DNA of 64,000 bases from Arthrobacter sp. EM1. Its GTDB lineage: Bacteria > Actinomycetota > Actinomycetes > Actinomycetales > Micrococcaceae. The position numbers and the translations under genes were made by a program. The stretch is taken from the NCBI RefSeq assembly GCF_029964055.1, contig NZ_CP124836.1:2852001-2916000 (forward strand). The letters are read 5' to 3'. Under the pieces are notes generated by a model. The model had not been told where the DNA came from. It made no database searches and was given only the letters and a program-made list of their open reading frames with translations. Each line of letters starts with the position of its first letter. The stretch's first letter is position 1. Positions 7,686 to 15,534 of the stretch are shown here, one piece after another.

Positions 7686-8545
7686 CTTTTCCGGGCGATC
7701 GACGGAGTGTTACCGAGGACATCCGATGCATCCACCATGGCCCGGCTCACCGCGCGCTTCCGGGCTGAAACCTTTGGCTGCGGACCGCTCCGCGCCAGGC
7801 TGGCGGCGGCAGCCACCGTTCCGCGCAGGGTCCTGAAGTCTTTGGCGGTGAAGTCCTGGCCGGTGCGTTCCTTGACGTACTGGTTGATCTCGGCGCTTGA
7901 CACGGGATGCCAGCTCCGTCCGTCCCGGTACGCCAGCAGGCGGGCCTTGCCGCCGCGGCGCTTGAGCTGGCGAACGACGGCGGCAAGGTCGGCGTCGTTG
8001 ATCCGCGATTCCCAGGCCTGGCCGCTCTTGGCGGGGAAACTGAGCCGCAGTTCGTCCTTGCTCACGCGGACGTGGGCGCAGAGCAGCGTGGCGAGGCCGT
8101 GGCTGCCGTTCTCGTTGGTATACCGCTCCGAGCCAACCCGCAGCGAGCCGCTGTCCAGCATCCTGAAGGCGGCCGCCAGCACCCGCTCCCGGGCGAGGCC
8201 CTCGGAGCGCAGGTCCAAGGTAACGAGCCGGCGAGCGGCCGGTAGGGTTTCCGCGAGCTGCAGCGCCCGGTCAAACTTCAGCCGGTCTTTTTTCTCCCGC
8301 CAGCTTGGGTGATAGATGTACTGGCGCCGGCCGACCGCGTCCAGCCCGGTGGCCTGGATGTGCCCGTTGTCGTACGGGGCTATCCACACGTCCGTCCAGG
8401 CGGGCGGGATGCCGATGCTTGCCAGCCGATCGCGCACCTGCCCGGCAGCCAGGGTGGAGCCGTCCAGGTCCTTGTAGCTGAAGCCGGTCCCGGACGCGAG
8501 ACGCCGGTAGCCGCGCCCGGACGCGTTGCTGCGACGGAGCCTCAT
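7556..8545 (-). CDS. DNA topoisomerase IB (poxvirus type)
   Basis: 329 residues, the usual size of bacterial TopIB. The N-terminal domain contains GTGFSYKDLDG and IPPAWTDVWIAP. The catalytic domain has KDFRTLRGT and the active-site region NTPSIARKSYVDPRLL, whose Tyr would form the 3'-phosphotyrosyl bond when relaxing supercoils. The 5' end lacks a clear ribosome binding site, so the exact start is uncertain. The last codons and stop lie inside the tandem repeat of the convergent gene. Confidence 0.94.
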   Translation of the reverse strand: MRLRRSNASGRGYRRLASGTGFSYKDLDGSTLAAGQVRDRLASIGIPPAWTDVWIAPYDNGHIQATGLDAVGRRQYIYHPSWREKKDRLKFDRALQLAETLPAARRLVTLDLRSEGLARERVLAAAFRMLDSGSLRVGSERYTNENGSHGLATLLCAHVRVSKDELRLSFPAKSGQAWESRINDADLAAVVRQLKRRGGKARLLAYRDGRSWHPVSSAEINQYVKERTGQDFTAKDFRTLRGTVAAAASLARSGPQPKVSARKRAVSRAMVDASDVLGNTPSIARKSYVDPRLLDHFAAGETIDPKRPDSAESEVRALLYREGDVVALR

Positions 8546-8642
8546 CGGCGGGCCGCTGGCGTGAGTTGCTCATCCATGACGGTAAGCCTACTGACTACAC
8601 GTCGAAAATTCCCCTCCAGGACAATCCGGGGCCAGCTGGCGG

Positions 8643-10109
8643 TCAGACTTCCGCGGCCACCCCGTCGCGGGAAATCCGGACCATGGCCGCACGCGGGACC
8701 ACCTTGATGCGTTCGCGGGCGACCTCGACGCCGTGCGAGCCGCCGTCGGCGGTCGCCTTTTCGCCCAGGGACCGCTCGTGCTCGTCGAGCGCCAGCCAGC
8801 CTTCCCAGCCGGTGTATTGCACGCCCCGGTTCTGCAGCAGTTCGACGACGGCGTCCGGCGCGGGTGCTGCGGCCGGCGGCAGCTTTTCGAGGTCCGCCAG
8901 CAGATGCGTGACGGTTTCGAGGGCGTCGCCCTTGGTGTGCCCGATCAACCCGACCGGGCCGCGCTTGATCCAGCCCGTGGCGTAGATGCCCGGCACCCGG
9001 GCGCCGGACGCATCCAGGACCCTGCCGCCGTCGTTCGGCACAACCCCCTTGCCGTGGTCGAAGCCGACCTCGTTCAGGGCCGAACCGAAGTAGCCGATGG
9101 CGCGGTAGACGGCCTGGACCGGGTAGTCGATGATCTCACCGGTGCCGCGGGCGTTGCCGGTACCGTCCAGCGCGGTGCGCTCGAATCTGATCCCGGCGAC
9201 ACGGCCCGGGGCGTCCGCGTCGTCATACACTTCCACCGGGCTGTGCAGGAAGTGCAGGTGCAGGCGGCGGGAGGATGTGAGTTCGCTCAGGTCCTCCGGC
9301 TGCCCGGCGATCCAGTTGGTGAGCGTTCCCACCATGGTCTTGGTCTGGTTGTTGCTTTGGATCTGGCGGTCTGATTCGGCGTCGAACTCGAAGTCCTCGG
9401 CGTAGAGGATGATGTCGACGTCCCTGGAGTGGGAGAGTTCGCGCAGCTCCAGCGGGGTGAACTTCACCTGGGCCGGCCCGCGGCGGCCGAAGACATGGAC
9501 GTCGGTGACCGGGGAGGCTTTCAGCCCGGCGTAGACATTGTCCGGGATTTCGGAGCTGAGGAGGTCGTCGGCGTGCTTGGAGAGCATCCGGGCCACGTCC
9601 AGGGCCACGTTGCCGTTGCCGATCACGGCAACTTCACTGGCTTGGAGCGGCCACTCCCGGGGGACGTCCGGGTGGCCGTCGTACCAGGAGACGAAGTCGG
9701 CGCCGCCGTAGGAGCCCTCCAGCTCGATCCCCGGAATGTTCAGGTCCGCGTCCTTGATGGCGCCGGTGGCGAAGATGACGGCGTCGTAATGCCTCTGCAG
9801 GTCCGCCAGGGACAGGTCAGTGCCGTAGTCCACGTTGCCGAAAAAGCGGATGTCGCCGCGGTCCAGGACCTTGTGCAGGGCGTTGACGATGCCCTTGATG
9901 CGCGGGTGGTCCGGTGCCACGCCGTAGCGGATCAGCCCATAGGGTGCCGGGTAGCGGTCGAAGAGGTCGATGCTCACCGTAAGCCCACCGCTCTTGACCG
10001 CCTCGCTTTTGGTGAGGATGTCCGCGGCGTACACACCGGCGGGTCCGGAGCCGACAATGGCGATGCGCAGCGGGCGAGCGGCAGTTCCTGCAGGGCTGTT
10101 CGTTGACAC
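8643..10109 (-). CDS. fprA: Ferredoxin/adrenodoxin-type NADP+ reductase (FprA-like)
   Basis: 488 residues from the GTG at 10109, chosen because AAGGAA lies about 7 nt upstream; an in-frame GTG at 10133 lacks such a site. The FAD-binding start IAIVGSGPAGVYAADILTK, the PAPYGLIRYGVAPDHP segment, the NADP site VAVIGNGNVALDVARML and the GWIKRGPVGLIGHTKGDA segment are those of FprA/adrenodoxin reductase. It passes NADPH electrons to ferredoxin, and in this setting most likely feeds the ferredoxin-dependent sulfite reductase encoded at 19.6-21.4 kb. It lies downstream of cysG on the same strand, separated by a palindromic repeat. Confidence 0.94.
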   Translation of the reverse strand: MSTNSPAGTAARPLRIAIVGSGPAGVYAADILTKSEAVKSGGLTVSIDLFDRYPAPYGLIRYGVAPDHPRIKGIVNALHKVLDRGDIRFFGNVDYGTDLSLADLQRHYDAVIFATGAIKDADLNIPGIELEGSYGGADFVSWYDGHPDVPREWPLQASEVAVIGNGNVALDVARMLSKHADDLLSSEIPDNVYAGLKASPVTDVHVFGRRGPAQVKFTPLELRELSHSRDVDIILYAEDFEFDAESDRQIQSNNQTKTMVGTLTNWIAGQPEDLSELTSSRRLHLHFLHSPVEVYDDADAPGRVAGIRFERTALDGTGNARGTGEIIDYPVQAVYRAIGYFGSALNEVGFDHGKGVVPNDGGRVLDASGARVPGIYATGWIKRGPVGLIGHTKGDALETVTHLLADLEKLPPAAAPAPDAVVELLQNRGVQYTGWEGWLALDEHERSLGEKATADGGSHGVEVARERIKVVPRAAMVRISRDGVAAEV

Positions 10110-10135
10110 GGCTGTGTTCCTTTTTTCTGTCACGG

Positions 10136-10201
10136 CCCAACTGACTCGCAGTTCAGGTCGTTTTGCGGGCTCATAACGACCTCAACTGCGAGTCAGTTGG
10201 G
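10136..10201. repeat. Intergenic palindrome, copy 1 of a dispersed family
   Basis: Arms 10136-10162 and 10175-10201 match at 26 of 27 positions around a 12-nt loop. Arm 1 begins CCCAACTGACTCGCAG and ends AGGTCGTT. It fills most of the 110-bp gap between cysG and the ferredoxin reductase gene. A second element with the same outer and inner consensus lies at 39631-39696, so this is a repeat family and not simply a terminator. Confidence 0.9.
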
Positions 10202-10219
10202 TGAGGCTACGGGTCGGGG

Positions 10220-11476
10220 CTACTTGGTCAGGACGCGGGGGGCGTTCGGGGAGGTGGTGCTGTAGTCCGCGGTCTTAAAGTGCGACGGCGCAAACGGGCT
10301 GACGCGGACCACGTCACCGATCACGATCACGGCGGGGTTCGCAACGCCTGCGGCCTCCGCCTGGTCCGCGATGGTCCCGAGCGTTCCGATGGTCACCCGC
10401 TGGTTGGGCAGGTATCCATTCTCTACGATGCCAACAGGTGTCCCCGGAGGCAAACCGGCGCGTGCCAGGGAAGCCGCGGACTCGCGCAACTGGCCCACGC
10501 CCATGAGCAGGATCACTGTGTGGTCGGCACGGGCCGGGACTTCGGCGAGTTCCTCGTGGCCGGTCACCACACTGAAGCCCTTGGCCAGCCCGCGGTGCGT
10601 GACCGGGATGCCGGCGGCGGCCGGAACCGAGATGGCCGAGGTGACGCCGGAAACCACCTCAACCTCGACGCCGTGCTGCCGGCAGAACTGTGCCTCCTCG
10701 CCGCCGCGGCCCAGGACGTAGGGATCGCCGCCTTTGAGCCGGACCACCCGGTGCCCGGCCAGGGCTTCATCCACCAGGATCCGGTTGATGCTGGACTGCG
10801 GGACAGGGTGGTGGCCGGGGGACTTACCGACCTCGATCACCCGAACGTCGGGGGCCAGTTCGGCCAGGAGTTCGCGCGGGCCCAGCCGGTCCGCGACAAC
10901 AACGTCGGCCTGGCCCAGGAGCCGCCGGCCGCGGACGGTGATAAGTCCGGAGTCGCCGGGGCCGCCGCCCACGAGGGCCACGGAGCCCGGAGTTTCCCGC
11001 CGGCGGCGCAGCGGCAGGTCCCCGGTTTCGAGGGCGGTGGCGACGGCGTCACGCAGTGCCATGGCGCGGCGCGGGTCTCCCCCTGCGTTCACAGCGATCT
11101 TCACGTCGTCCACCACCGCGACGGCGGGCGTCCACGCGGCCGAGGCTTCGTGGTTGGAGGCGTTGACGCACCAGATGCGCTGCGCCTCGGCGTCGGCCGC
11201 TACCTGCGCGTCAACGGTGGCATCCCCGGTGGCGGTCTGGACGAACCAGACGGCGTCGACGTCGGTGCTGCGGTACGACCGCGGAGCCCAGTCGAGGAGC
11301 CCGGCGTCGGACAGCTCCGTCAGGGCCGGGCAGGCCACGGGGGCAACGGCAGTGACCCGGGCACCGGCGTCGAGCAGTCCCTTGGCGCGGCGCGCGGCGA
11401 CCGGGCCGCCGCCGACCACCAGCACGGGGCGGCCGAGGAGGCGCAGCGCCGTGGGGTAAATGTCCTGAATTGCCAT
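10220..11476 (-). CDS. cysG: Siroheme synthase CysG-type: precorrin-2 dehydrogenase plus uroporphyrinogen-III methyltransferase
   Basis: 418 residues from the ATG at 11476 (MAIQDIYPTALRL). The N-terminal NAD-binding domain (GRPVLVVGGGPVAARRAKGLL, about residues 1-115) makes sirohydrochlorin from precorrin-2. The C-terminal methyltransferase (from about residue 165) has VALVGGGPGDSGLITVRG, VRLKGGDPYVLGRGGEE and PVTHRG. The linker between them is only about 45 residues, so the dimerisation/ferrochelatase portion of full CysG (about 457 residues) looks shortened. The separate CbiX-type chelatase at 21.6 kb probably inserts the iron. The start fits a leaderless promoter (11483-11512). Confidence 0.92.
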   Translation of the reverse strand: MAIQDIYPTALRLLGRPVLVVGGGPVAARRAKGLLDAGARVTAVAPVACPALTELSDAGLLDWAPRSYRSTDVDAVWFVQTATGDATVDAQVAADAEAQRIWCVNASNHEASAAWTPAVAVVDDVKIAVNAGGDPRRAMALRDAVATALETGDLPLRRRRETPGSVALVGGGPGDSGLITVRGRRLLGQADVVVADRLGPRELLAELAPDVRVIEVGKSPGHHPVPQSSINRILVDEALAGHRVVRLKGGDPYVLGRGGEEAQFCRQHGVEVEVVSGVTSAISVPAAAGIPVTHRGLAKGFSVVTGHEELAEVPARADHTVILLMGVGQLRESAASLARAGLPPGTPVGIVENGYLPNQRVTIGTLGTIADQAEAAGVANPAVIVIGDVVRVSPFAPSHFKTADYSTTSPNAPRVLTK

Positions 11477-11482
11477 GCATCG

Positions 11483-11512
11483 ACGATAGGGCGGCGTTCC
11501 AGGGTGGAACAA
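11483..11512 (-). promoter_or_regulatory. Leaderless promoter of cysG with overlapping palindrome
   Basis: Read on the minus strand: -35 TTGTTC (11507-11512), 18-bp spacer, -10 TATCGT (11483-11488), then six bases to the ATG, so the transcript would start at or next to the start codon. The palindrome GTTCCAGGGTGGAAC (11496-11510) overlaps the -35 and could be an operator. The same geometry occurs before the sulfonate-type transporter and the sulfite reductase operon. Confidence 0.6.
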
Positions 11513-11608
11513 CGGTGCGGAAACACCAGTTCATCCAGGGTAACGAGGCGTAACCTGGGGCTTCGCTGCGGTCCGGGTCATCCAGTAGCCGTCAGGGCAG
11601 CCATGGAT

Positions 11609-11905
11609 CTATTTCACTGCGATGAGCTCGATCAGTTTGATGTCGGGGTCCTTGGCCAGCAGCTCGGGCCCGTGTTCGCCAAGGGCCGCGGGGATGGCTC
11701 CGTTGAGGTGGGCCTGCCGGTCCTCCTCGGTGTCGAACGTGTCGAAAATGCCGAAGCTGTTCTCGTTGACCCGGAAGGCATACCAGGTCCGCGTGCCGGG
11801 CTCGGCCAGAACTATCTCGCGGCCCCCGTTGAGGAAGTCCCAGACGTCGCGTTCCTTCCCCGGCTTGGCTTCGACCAGTGCCAGCACTCCGTATTTTGGC
11901 GCCAC
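11609..11905 (-). CDS. Antibiotic biosynthesis monooxygenase (ABM) domain protein
   Basis: 98 residues from the GTG at 11905, chosen because AAGGAG lies 6 nt upstream. The sequence GVLALVEAKPGKERDVWDFL, EPGTRTWYAFRVNENSFGIFDTFD and the C-terminal strand IKLIELIAVK fit the small ferredoxin-like ABM fold (YgiN/quinol monooxygenase-like). These proteins act as cofactor-free oxygenases or as binding proteins. The substrate is not predictable. It stands alone on the minus strand between cysG and an SRPBCC gene. Confidence 0.85.
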   Translation of the reverse strand: MAPKYGVLALVEAKPGKERDVWDFLNGGREIVLAEPGTRTWYAFRVNENSFGIFDTFDTEEDRQAHLNGAIPAALGEHGPELLAKDPDIKLIELIAVK

Positions 11906-11947
11906 GGCTGTCTCCTTGGAATTGGGCTGGATGGGCCGCATACCGGC

Positions 11948-12427
11948 CTATAGCCGCGAGTGTAGGCCGGTCCCGGGGTCCGGACAAGGCGTCGCGAGGA
12001 GGATCCCGCGAGCCGCAATAAGGCGTTGCAGATAGCGGCGCAGGATAAGCCGCTCGACAAGCCAGCCCAGCGGTCCAAAGGGTGCCGAGAATTCAATCCG
12101 ATCCGTCATAACGGCCCCAGCATCGTTTGACGCGAATTCGTGGACGTGGCGGAACGCCTTGAAGGGCCCCTTTACTTGCTCATCCACGAACCACGTCGGG
12201 TAGTCGAAGCTTGTCACGCGGCTGGTCATGGTCAGGGGAACGCCGAAGTGCCGTGCCCGCCAGGTCACTTCATCGCCCGCGCCGATGAGCCCCTCGGTGA
12301 CCCCGGCAACGGCCCGCTCACCCGAAGAAGCCATCGTGTCCACGTGCACGTCGATGCTGCGCGCCCGGTCGAACAACTGTTCCTTGGGCAGGACGGATTC
12401 GGTGCGGCAGACGAAACTCACGGTCAT
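11948..12427 (-). CDS. SRPBCC family protein (START/polyketide cyclase-like fold)
   Basis: 159 residues from the ATG at 12427 (MTVSFVCRTESVLP). The order VDTMASSGERAVAGVTEGLIGAGDEVTWRARHFGV, LTMTSRVTSFDYPTWFVDEQVKGPFKAFRHVHEF and the final helix GWLVERLILRRYLQRLIAARG matches the helix-grip SRPBCC fold, usually a hydrophobic ligand-binding or cyclase-like domain. Function unknown. It lies 42 bp upstream of the ABM gene on the same strand, so the two may be co-transcribed. Confidence 0.83.
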   Translation of the reverse strand: MTVSFVCRTESVLPKEQLFDRARSIDVHVDTMASSGERAVAGVTEGLIGAGDEVTWRARHFGVPLTMTSRVTSFDYPTWFVDEQVKGPFKAFRHVHEFASNDAGAVMTDRIEFSAPFGPLGWLVERLILRRYLQRLIAARGILLATPCPDPGTGLHSRL

Positions 12428-12509
12428 GCCGTCAGTCTGCCAGATGCCAGCCCGACGGCGGAGCAGCCGCCGGCGCACCCACCAGACAACAGCAACGCGG
12501 GGTGCCGGC

Positions 12510-13445
12510 CTAGCGGGTACTGCCCGTGAGGAGTCCGCGGCGGCGGAGCAGCCGTTTTTCGATCGGGCCGAACACCAGCAGTTCGATCAGGATGCCGACG
12601 GCGAGGATCAGCAGGATCGCGGACATCACCATGGTCATCTCCGACAACACACGGCCCTGGTCCAGGAGTGAGCCAAGGCCAAAGCCGATGCTGCCTCCGA
12701 CGGCGATGATCTCCGCGGCCATCAGCGAGCGCCAGGAGAAGGCCCAGCCTTGCTTGAGACCGCCCAGGTACCCGGGCAGTGCTGCCGGGAGGATGATCTG
12801 CAGGGCCAGTTGGACCCGGGACGCGCCCAGCACTTTTCCGACACTGCGGTACAGCGGCGGAATCTGGTCCACACCCGAAATCAGCCCGTTGATGATCGAG
12901 GGGATCGCGCCCATAAACACCACAAAGAAGACGGTGGCGTCGGTGAGGCCGAACCAGATGATGGCGGCGGGCACCCAGGCCACCGACGGCAGCACCTGCA
13001 GCCCGGAGATCAAGGGGCCGAACGCGCGCCGCAGCGGGGCGACCTGGGCCAGCAGCAGACCGACCGGGGTCGCGATGGCCACGCTGATCAGGAATCCTAT
13101 GAGCCCGCGCTGCAGCGAGGTCCAGAGCGCTTCCTGCAGCTTGCCCTCTGCCCAGAGCCGGCCGAACTGGGCCATCACGTCCAGCGGGCCGGGCACCAGG
13201 TCCTGCCGCTTAAAGCCCATCAACACGTACAGCTGCCAGACAAGGATCAAGGCCACAATCGCGGCCAGCGGAAGCAGGATCCGGCTCCAGTCGACGCCCG
13301 CCCGGCGCACGGCATCGGACTGCAATGAGTCCAGGCCAGCCTCAAGCTCCCGAAGTTCGGCCGGGCCGGTGGAGGAGCGGGTCAGGGCCGCGGTGACGTG
13401 GCGGGTGTCCCCCGGCTCAACCAGGGACGATTGTTTACTTGGCAT
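12510..13445 (-). CDS. ABC transporter permease, SsuC/TauC-like
   Basis: 311 residues from the ATG at 13445, which overlaps the end of the ATPase gene by 11 bp. A polar N-terminus of about 60 residues precedes six hydrophobic segments and the binding-protein-dependent transport signature (LGASRVQLALQIILPAALPGYLGGL, EAA loop). This is the membrane component of a sulfonate/nitrate/taurine-type importer. It is the last gene of a three-gene operon. No monooxygenase of the SsuD or TauD type is nearby, so the substrate is uncertain. Confidence 0.92.
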   Translation of the reverse strand: MPSKQSSLVEPGDTRHVTAALTRSSTGPAELRELEAGLDSLQSDAVRRAGVDWSRILLPLAAIVALILVWQLYVLMGFKRQDLVPGPLDVMAQFGRLWAEGKLQEALWTSLQRGLIGFLISVAIATPVGLLLAQVAPLRRAFGPLISGLQVLPSVAWVPAAIIWFGLTDATVFFVVFMGAIPSIINGLISGVDQIPPLYRSVGKVLGASRVQLALQIILPAALPGYLGGLKQGWAFSWRSLMAAEIIAVGGSIGFGLGSLLDQGRVLSEMTMVMSAILLILAVGILIELLVFGPIEKRLLRRRGLLTGSTR

Positions 13446-14160
13446 GGCGGCGGATCTCCTCGCGGAGCCGGGCGGTGATTTCGCCGGTGAGCTGGCCGGC
13501 GAGCCCGGCGTCGGTGCGCTGCTCTTCGCTGACTTGCCACTCCCGCACCACGCGGCCGGGCCGGGAGGAGAGCAGCAGCACGCGCTGGCCCAGCCGGACG
13601 GCTTCGCGGACGTTGTGGGTGACAAAAATGATGGTGCGGCCGGTTTCCTTCCATATCCGCTCCAGCTCATCGTGCAGCAGGTCGCGGGTGATCGCGTCCA
13701 GGGCTGCAAAAGGTTCGTCCATCAGGAGCAGCTGCCGGTCCTGGGCGAGCGAGCGGGCCAGGGCCACCCGCTGCCGCATGCCGCCGGAGAGCTCGTGCGG
13801 GCGTTTGTCCCCCGAGCCGGCCAGGTGCACCAGGTCCAGGAGGTCGTCGGCTTTGATCCGGCGCGCGGCTTTCCCGACGCCGCGCAGCTTCAGTGCCAGC
13901 TCGATGTTTTCCCGGGCCGTGAGCCAGGGGAAGAGTGCCGCGTCCTGAAACATCAACGCGGCGCCGTCGCTCGGCACCTCCAGGGCGCCCGACGTCGGGG
14001 CCTCCAGTCCCGCCATAATGTTCAGCAGGGTGGACTTGCCGCAGCCGGAGGCACCGAGCAGGGCGACGAATTCGCCCTGCCCGATGCTGGCGTTGACGTC
14101 ATCCAGCACCGGGGCGCTGTCGCCGAAGCGCTTGCCCAGGTGTTCGAGTACGACTGGCAT
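13435..14160 (-). CDS. ABC transporter ATP-binding protein, SsuB/TauB-like
   Basis: 241 residues. Walker A GASGCGKSTLLN, Q-loop LMFQDAALFPWLT, signature ELSGGMRQRVALARSLA, Walker B LLLMDEPFAALD and switch VTHNVREAV are all intact. The sequence LFPWLTARENI is typical of nitrate/sulfonate/taurine ATPases. It lies between the binding-protein gene (9 bp upstream) and the permease, which it overlaps. Confidence 0.94.
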   Translation of the reverse strand: MPVVLEHLGKRFGDSAPVLDDVNASIGQGEFVALLGASGCGKSTLLNIMAGLEAPTSGALEVPSDGAALMFQDAALFPWLTARENIELALKLRGVGKAARRIKADDLLDLVHLAGSGDKRPHELSGGMRQRVALARSLAQDRQLLLMDEPFAALDAITRDLLHDELERIWKETGRTIIFVTHNVREAVRLGQRVLLLSSRPGRVVREWQVSEEQRTDAGLAGQLTGEITARLREEIRRHAK

Positions 14161-14169
14161 GGTCAGGTC

Positions 14170-15402
14170 CTATCTTGTTGGGGCGGAGCCGGTGCCGGGA
14201 ACCGGCTGGTCCCTGCCCAATCCGGGTGCGGAGATCTTCGTCCCCGTGGCATCCCCGCCCAGGACCCTGTTCAGGGCAGTGAGCTCGAAGATGCCGCTGA
14301 TGTCGGCCTGGGTGGTGGTTCCGGCCGCAACCCCGTCCTGGAGCAGCTTTTTGTAGGTTCCGGCGAGCGGGTCGACAGTGAAGACGATGTTCGTGAGCGA
14401 CCGGTCAATCACATCGGCGGGCAGGGCGGCGCCGGCGGAGTCCTTGAGCGCGGCGTTGAGGACCGCGGCCTTCTCCGCGGCGGGGGCGGCGTTGAGCCAG
14501 TCCACGGATTCGACGTGGCCCTTCAGCAGGGCCGTGACGGTGCCGGGGTGCTCGGCGGCAAACTTCTTGTTGACGATCAGGACGGTGGTGGGGAACTCGC
14601 CGGGCTTCCCTGACAGTGCCCCGTCCCAGAGTTCCTTTTCGTCAACGAGGACTTTCGCGCCGGCTTGGAGCACCAGGCGGGAAGCCCAGGGCTCCGGCAG
14701 CCACGCGCCGTCGAGCTTGCCGTCCTGGAACAGCTTGAACGTCTGCGCGTTCTCGGTGGGGTTGATCGCGACGTCGCCGCTGCCGTCGGTGTTGGTCCGG
14801 TAGCCCTGCGTGCCCAGCCAGGCGCGCAGGGCCACGTCCTGAGTGCCGCCGAGCTGCGGCGTCGCGAGCTTCTTGCCGGCCAGGTCCGCAGCCGAGGTGA
14901 TTTCGGGTTTGACCACCAGCTGGGCTCCACCGGATGCGGCACCGGCGATGATGCTGATCGATTCGCCTTTGCTCTTGACGTAGGAGTTGATGGCCGGGTT
15001 GGGGCCGATGTAGGTGGCGTCAAGGGCGCCGGCGTTGAGGGCCTCGATCGCGGCCGGGCCGGCGTTGAACGCCTGGGTGCTGAGCTTGGTCCCGCCGAGG
15101 TTTTTGGCAATGAAGCCCTTGTTGACGCCTACGAGGGCCGGGGCGTGGGTGATGTTGCCGAAGTAACCGAGCCGCAGTTCTGCGGCGGGGGTGTCGGAAA
15201 CCGCCGCTGCGGGGGCGGCTTCAGTGTTGCGGGACGCCGTCGAAGCCACGGCAGCACCTGCCCCGATCAGCAGCACGAGGCCGGCAGCCAGGCTGATCTC
15301 CAGCGTGCGCTTGCGCCTGGGCATAGCAGCTTCACCGGCGACGATCCGGGTGGTTCCGGGACTCTTCCCGGTGGCGTAGGAGATCCGATCCGTAGGTGTC
15401 AT
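14170..15402 (-). CDS. ABC transporter substrate-binding protein, SsuA/NMT1-like
   Basis: 410 residues if translation starts at 15402, which a leaderless promoter supports. A second ATG at 15324 (MPRRKRTLEISLAAGLVLL) would give a standard-length signal peptide with a weak GGTGA site, so the start is open. The mature part contains LRLGYFGNITHAPALVGVNKG, IEALNAGALDATYIGPNPA and PAIN-like pocket motifs of the aliphatic-sulfonate/nitrate-binding family. It has no lipobox; the single N-terminal helix may anchor it. With the two downstream genes it forms an importer, here inside a sulfate-assimilation region. Confidence 0.9.
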   Translation of the reverse strand: MTPTDRISYATGKSPGTTRIVAGEAAMPRRKRTLEISLAAGLVLLIGAGAAVASTASRNTEAAPAAAVSDTPAAELRLGYFGNITHAPALVGVNKGFIAKNLGGTKLSTQAFNAGPAAIEALNAGALDATYIGPNPAINSYVKSKGESISIIAGAASGGAQLVVKPEITSAADLAGKKLATPQLGGTQDVALRAWLGTQGYRTNTDGSGDVAINPTENAQTFKLFQDGKLDGAWLPEPWASRLVLQAGAKVLVDEKELWDGALSGKPGEFPTTVLIVNKKFAAEHPGTVTALLKGHVESVDWLNAAPAAEKAAVLNAALKDSAGAALPADVIDRSLTNIVFTVDPLAGTYKKLLQDGVAAGTTTQADISGIFELTALNRVLGGDATGTKISAPGLGRDQPVPGTGSAPTR

Positions 15403-15408
15403 TGGTTC

Positions 15409-15438
15409 ACCATAGGGACCGCCCGGGACAGGGTTCAA
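15409..15438 (-). promoter_or_regulatory. Leaderless promoter of the SsuABC-like operon
   Basis: On the minus strand: -35 TTGAAC (15433-15438), 18-bp spacer, -10 TATGGT (15409-15414), six bases, then the ATG at 15402. Spacing is identical to the cysG and sulfite reductase promoters. Confidence 0.6.
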
Positions 15439-15534
15439 CGGTCCGGAAACCCGGGGTCATGCGGGTTCATGCGGCGTCACATGTGAGCGAGGCTCCCGCT
15501 GCGGCCGGAGAAGACGGCCGGACCGGTGGGACCG

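Noticed and set aside
12526..14613. A 695-codon open frame on the plus strand
   Set aside because: It lies antisense to the permease, ATPase and binding-protein genes, which have intact family motifs; it shows none of its own.
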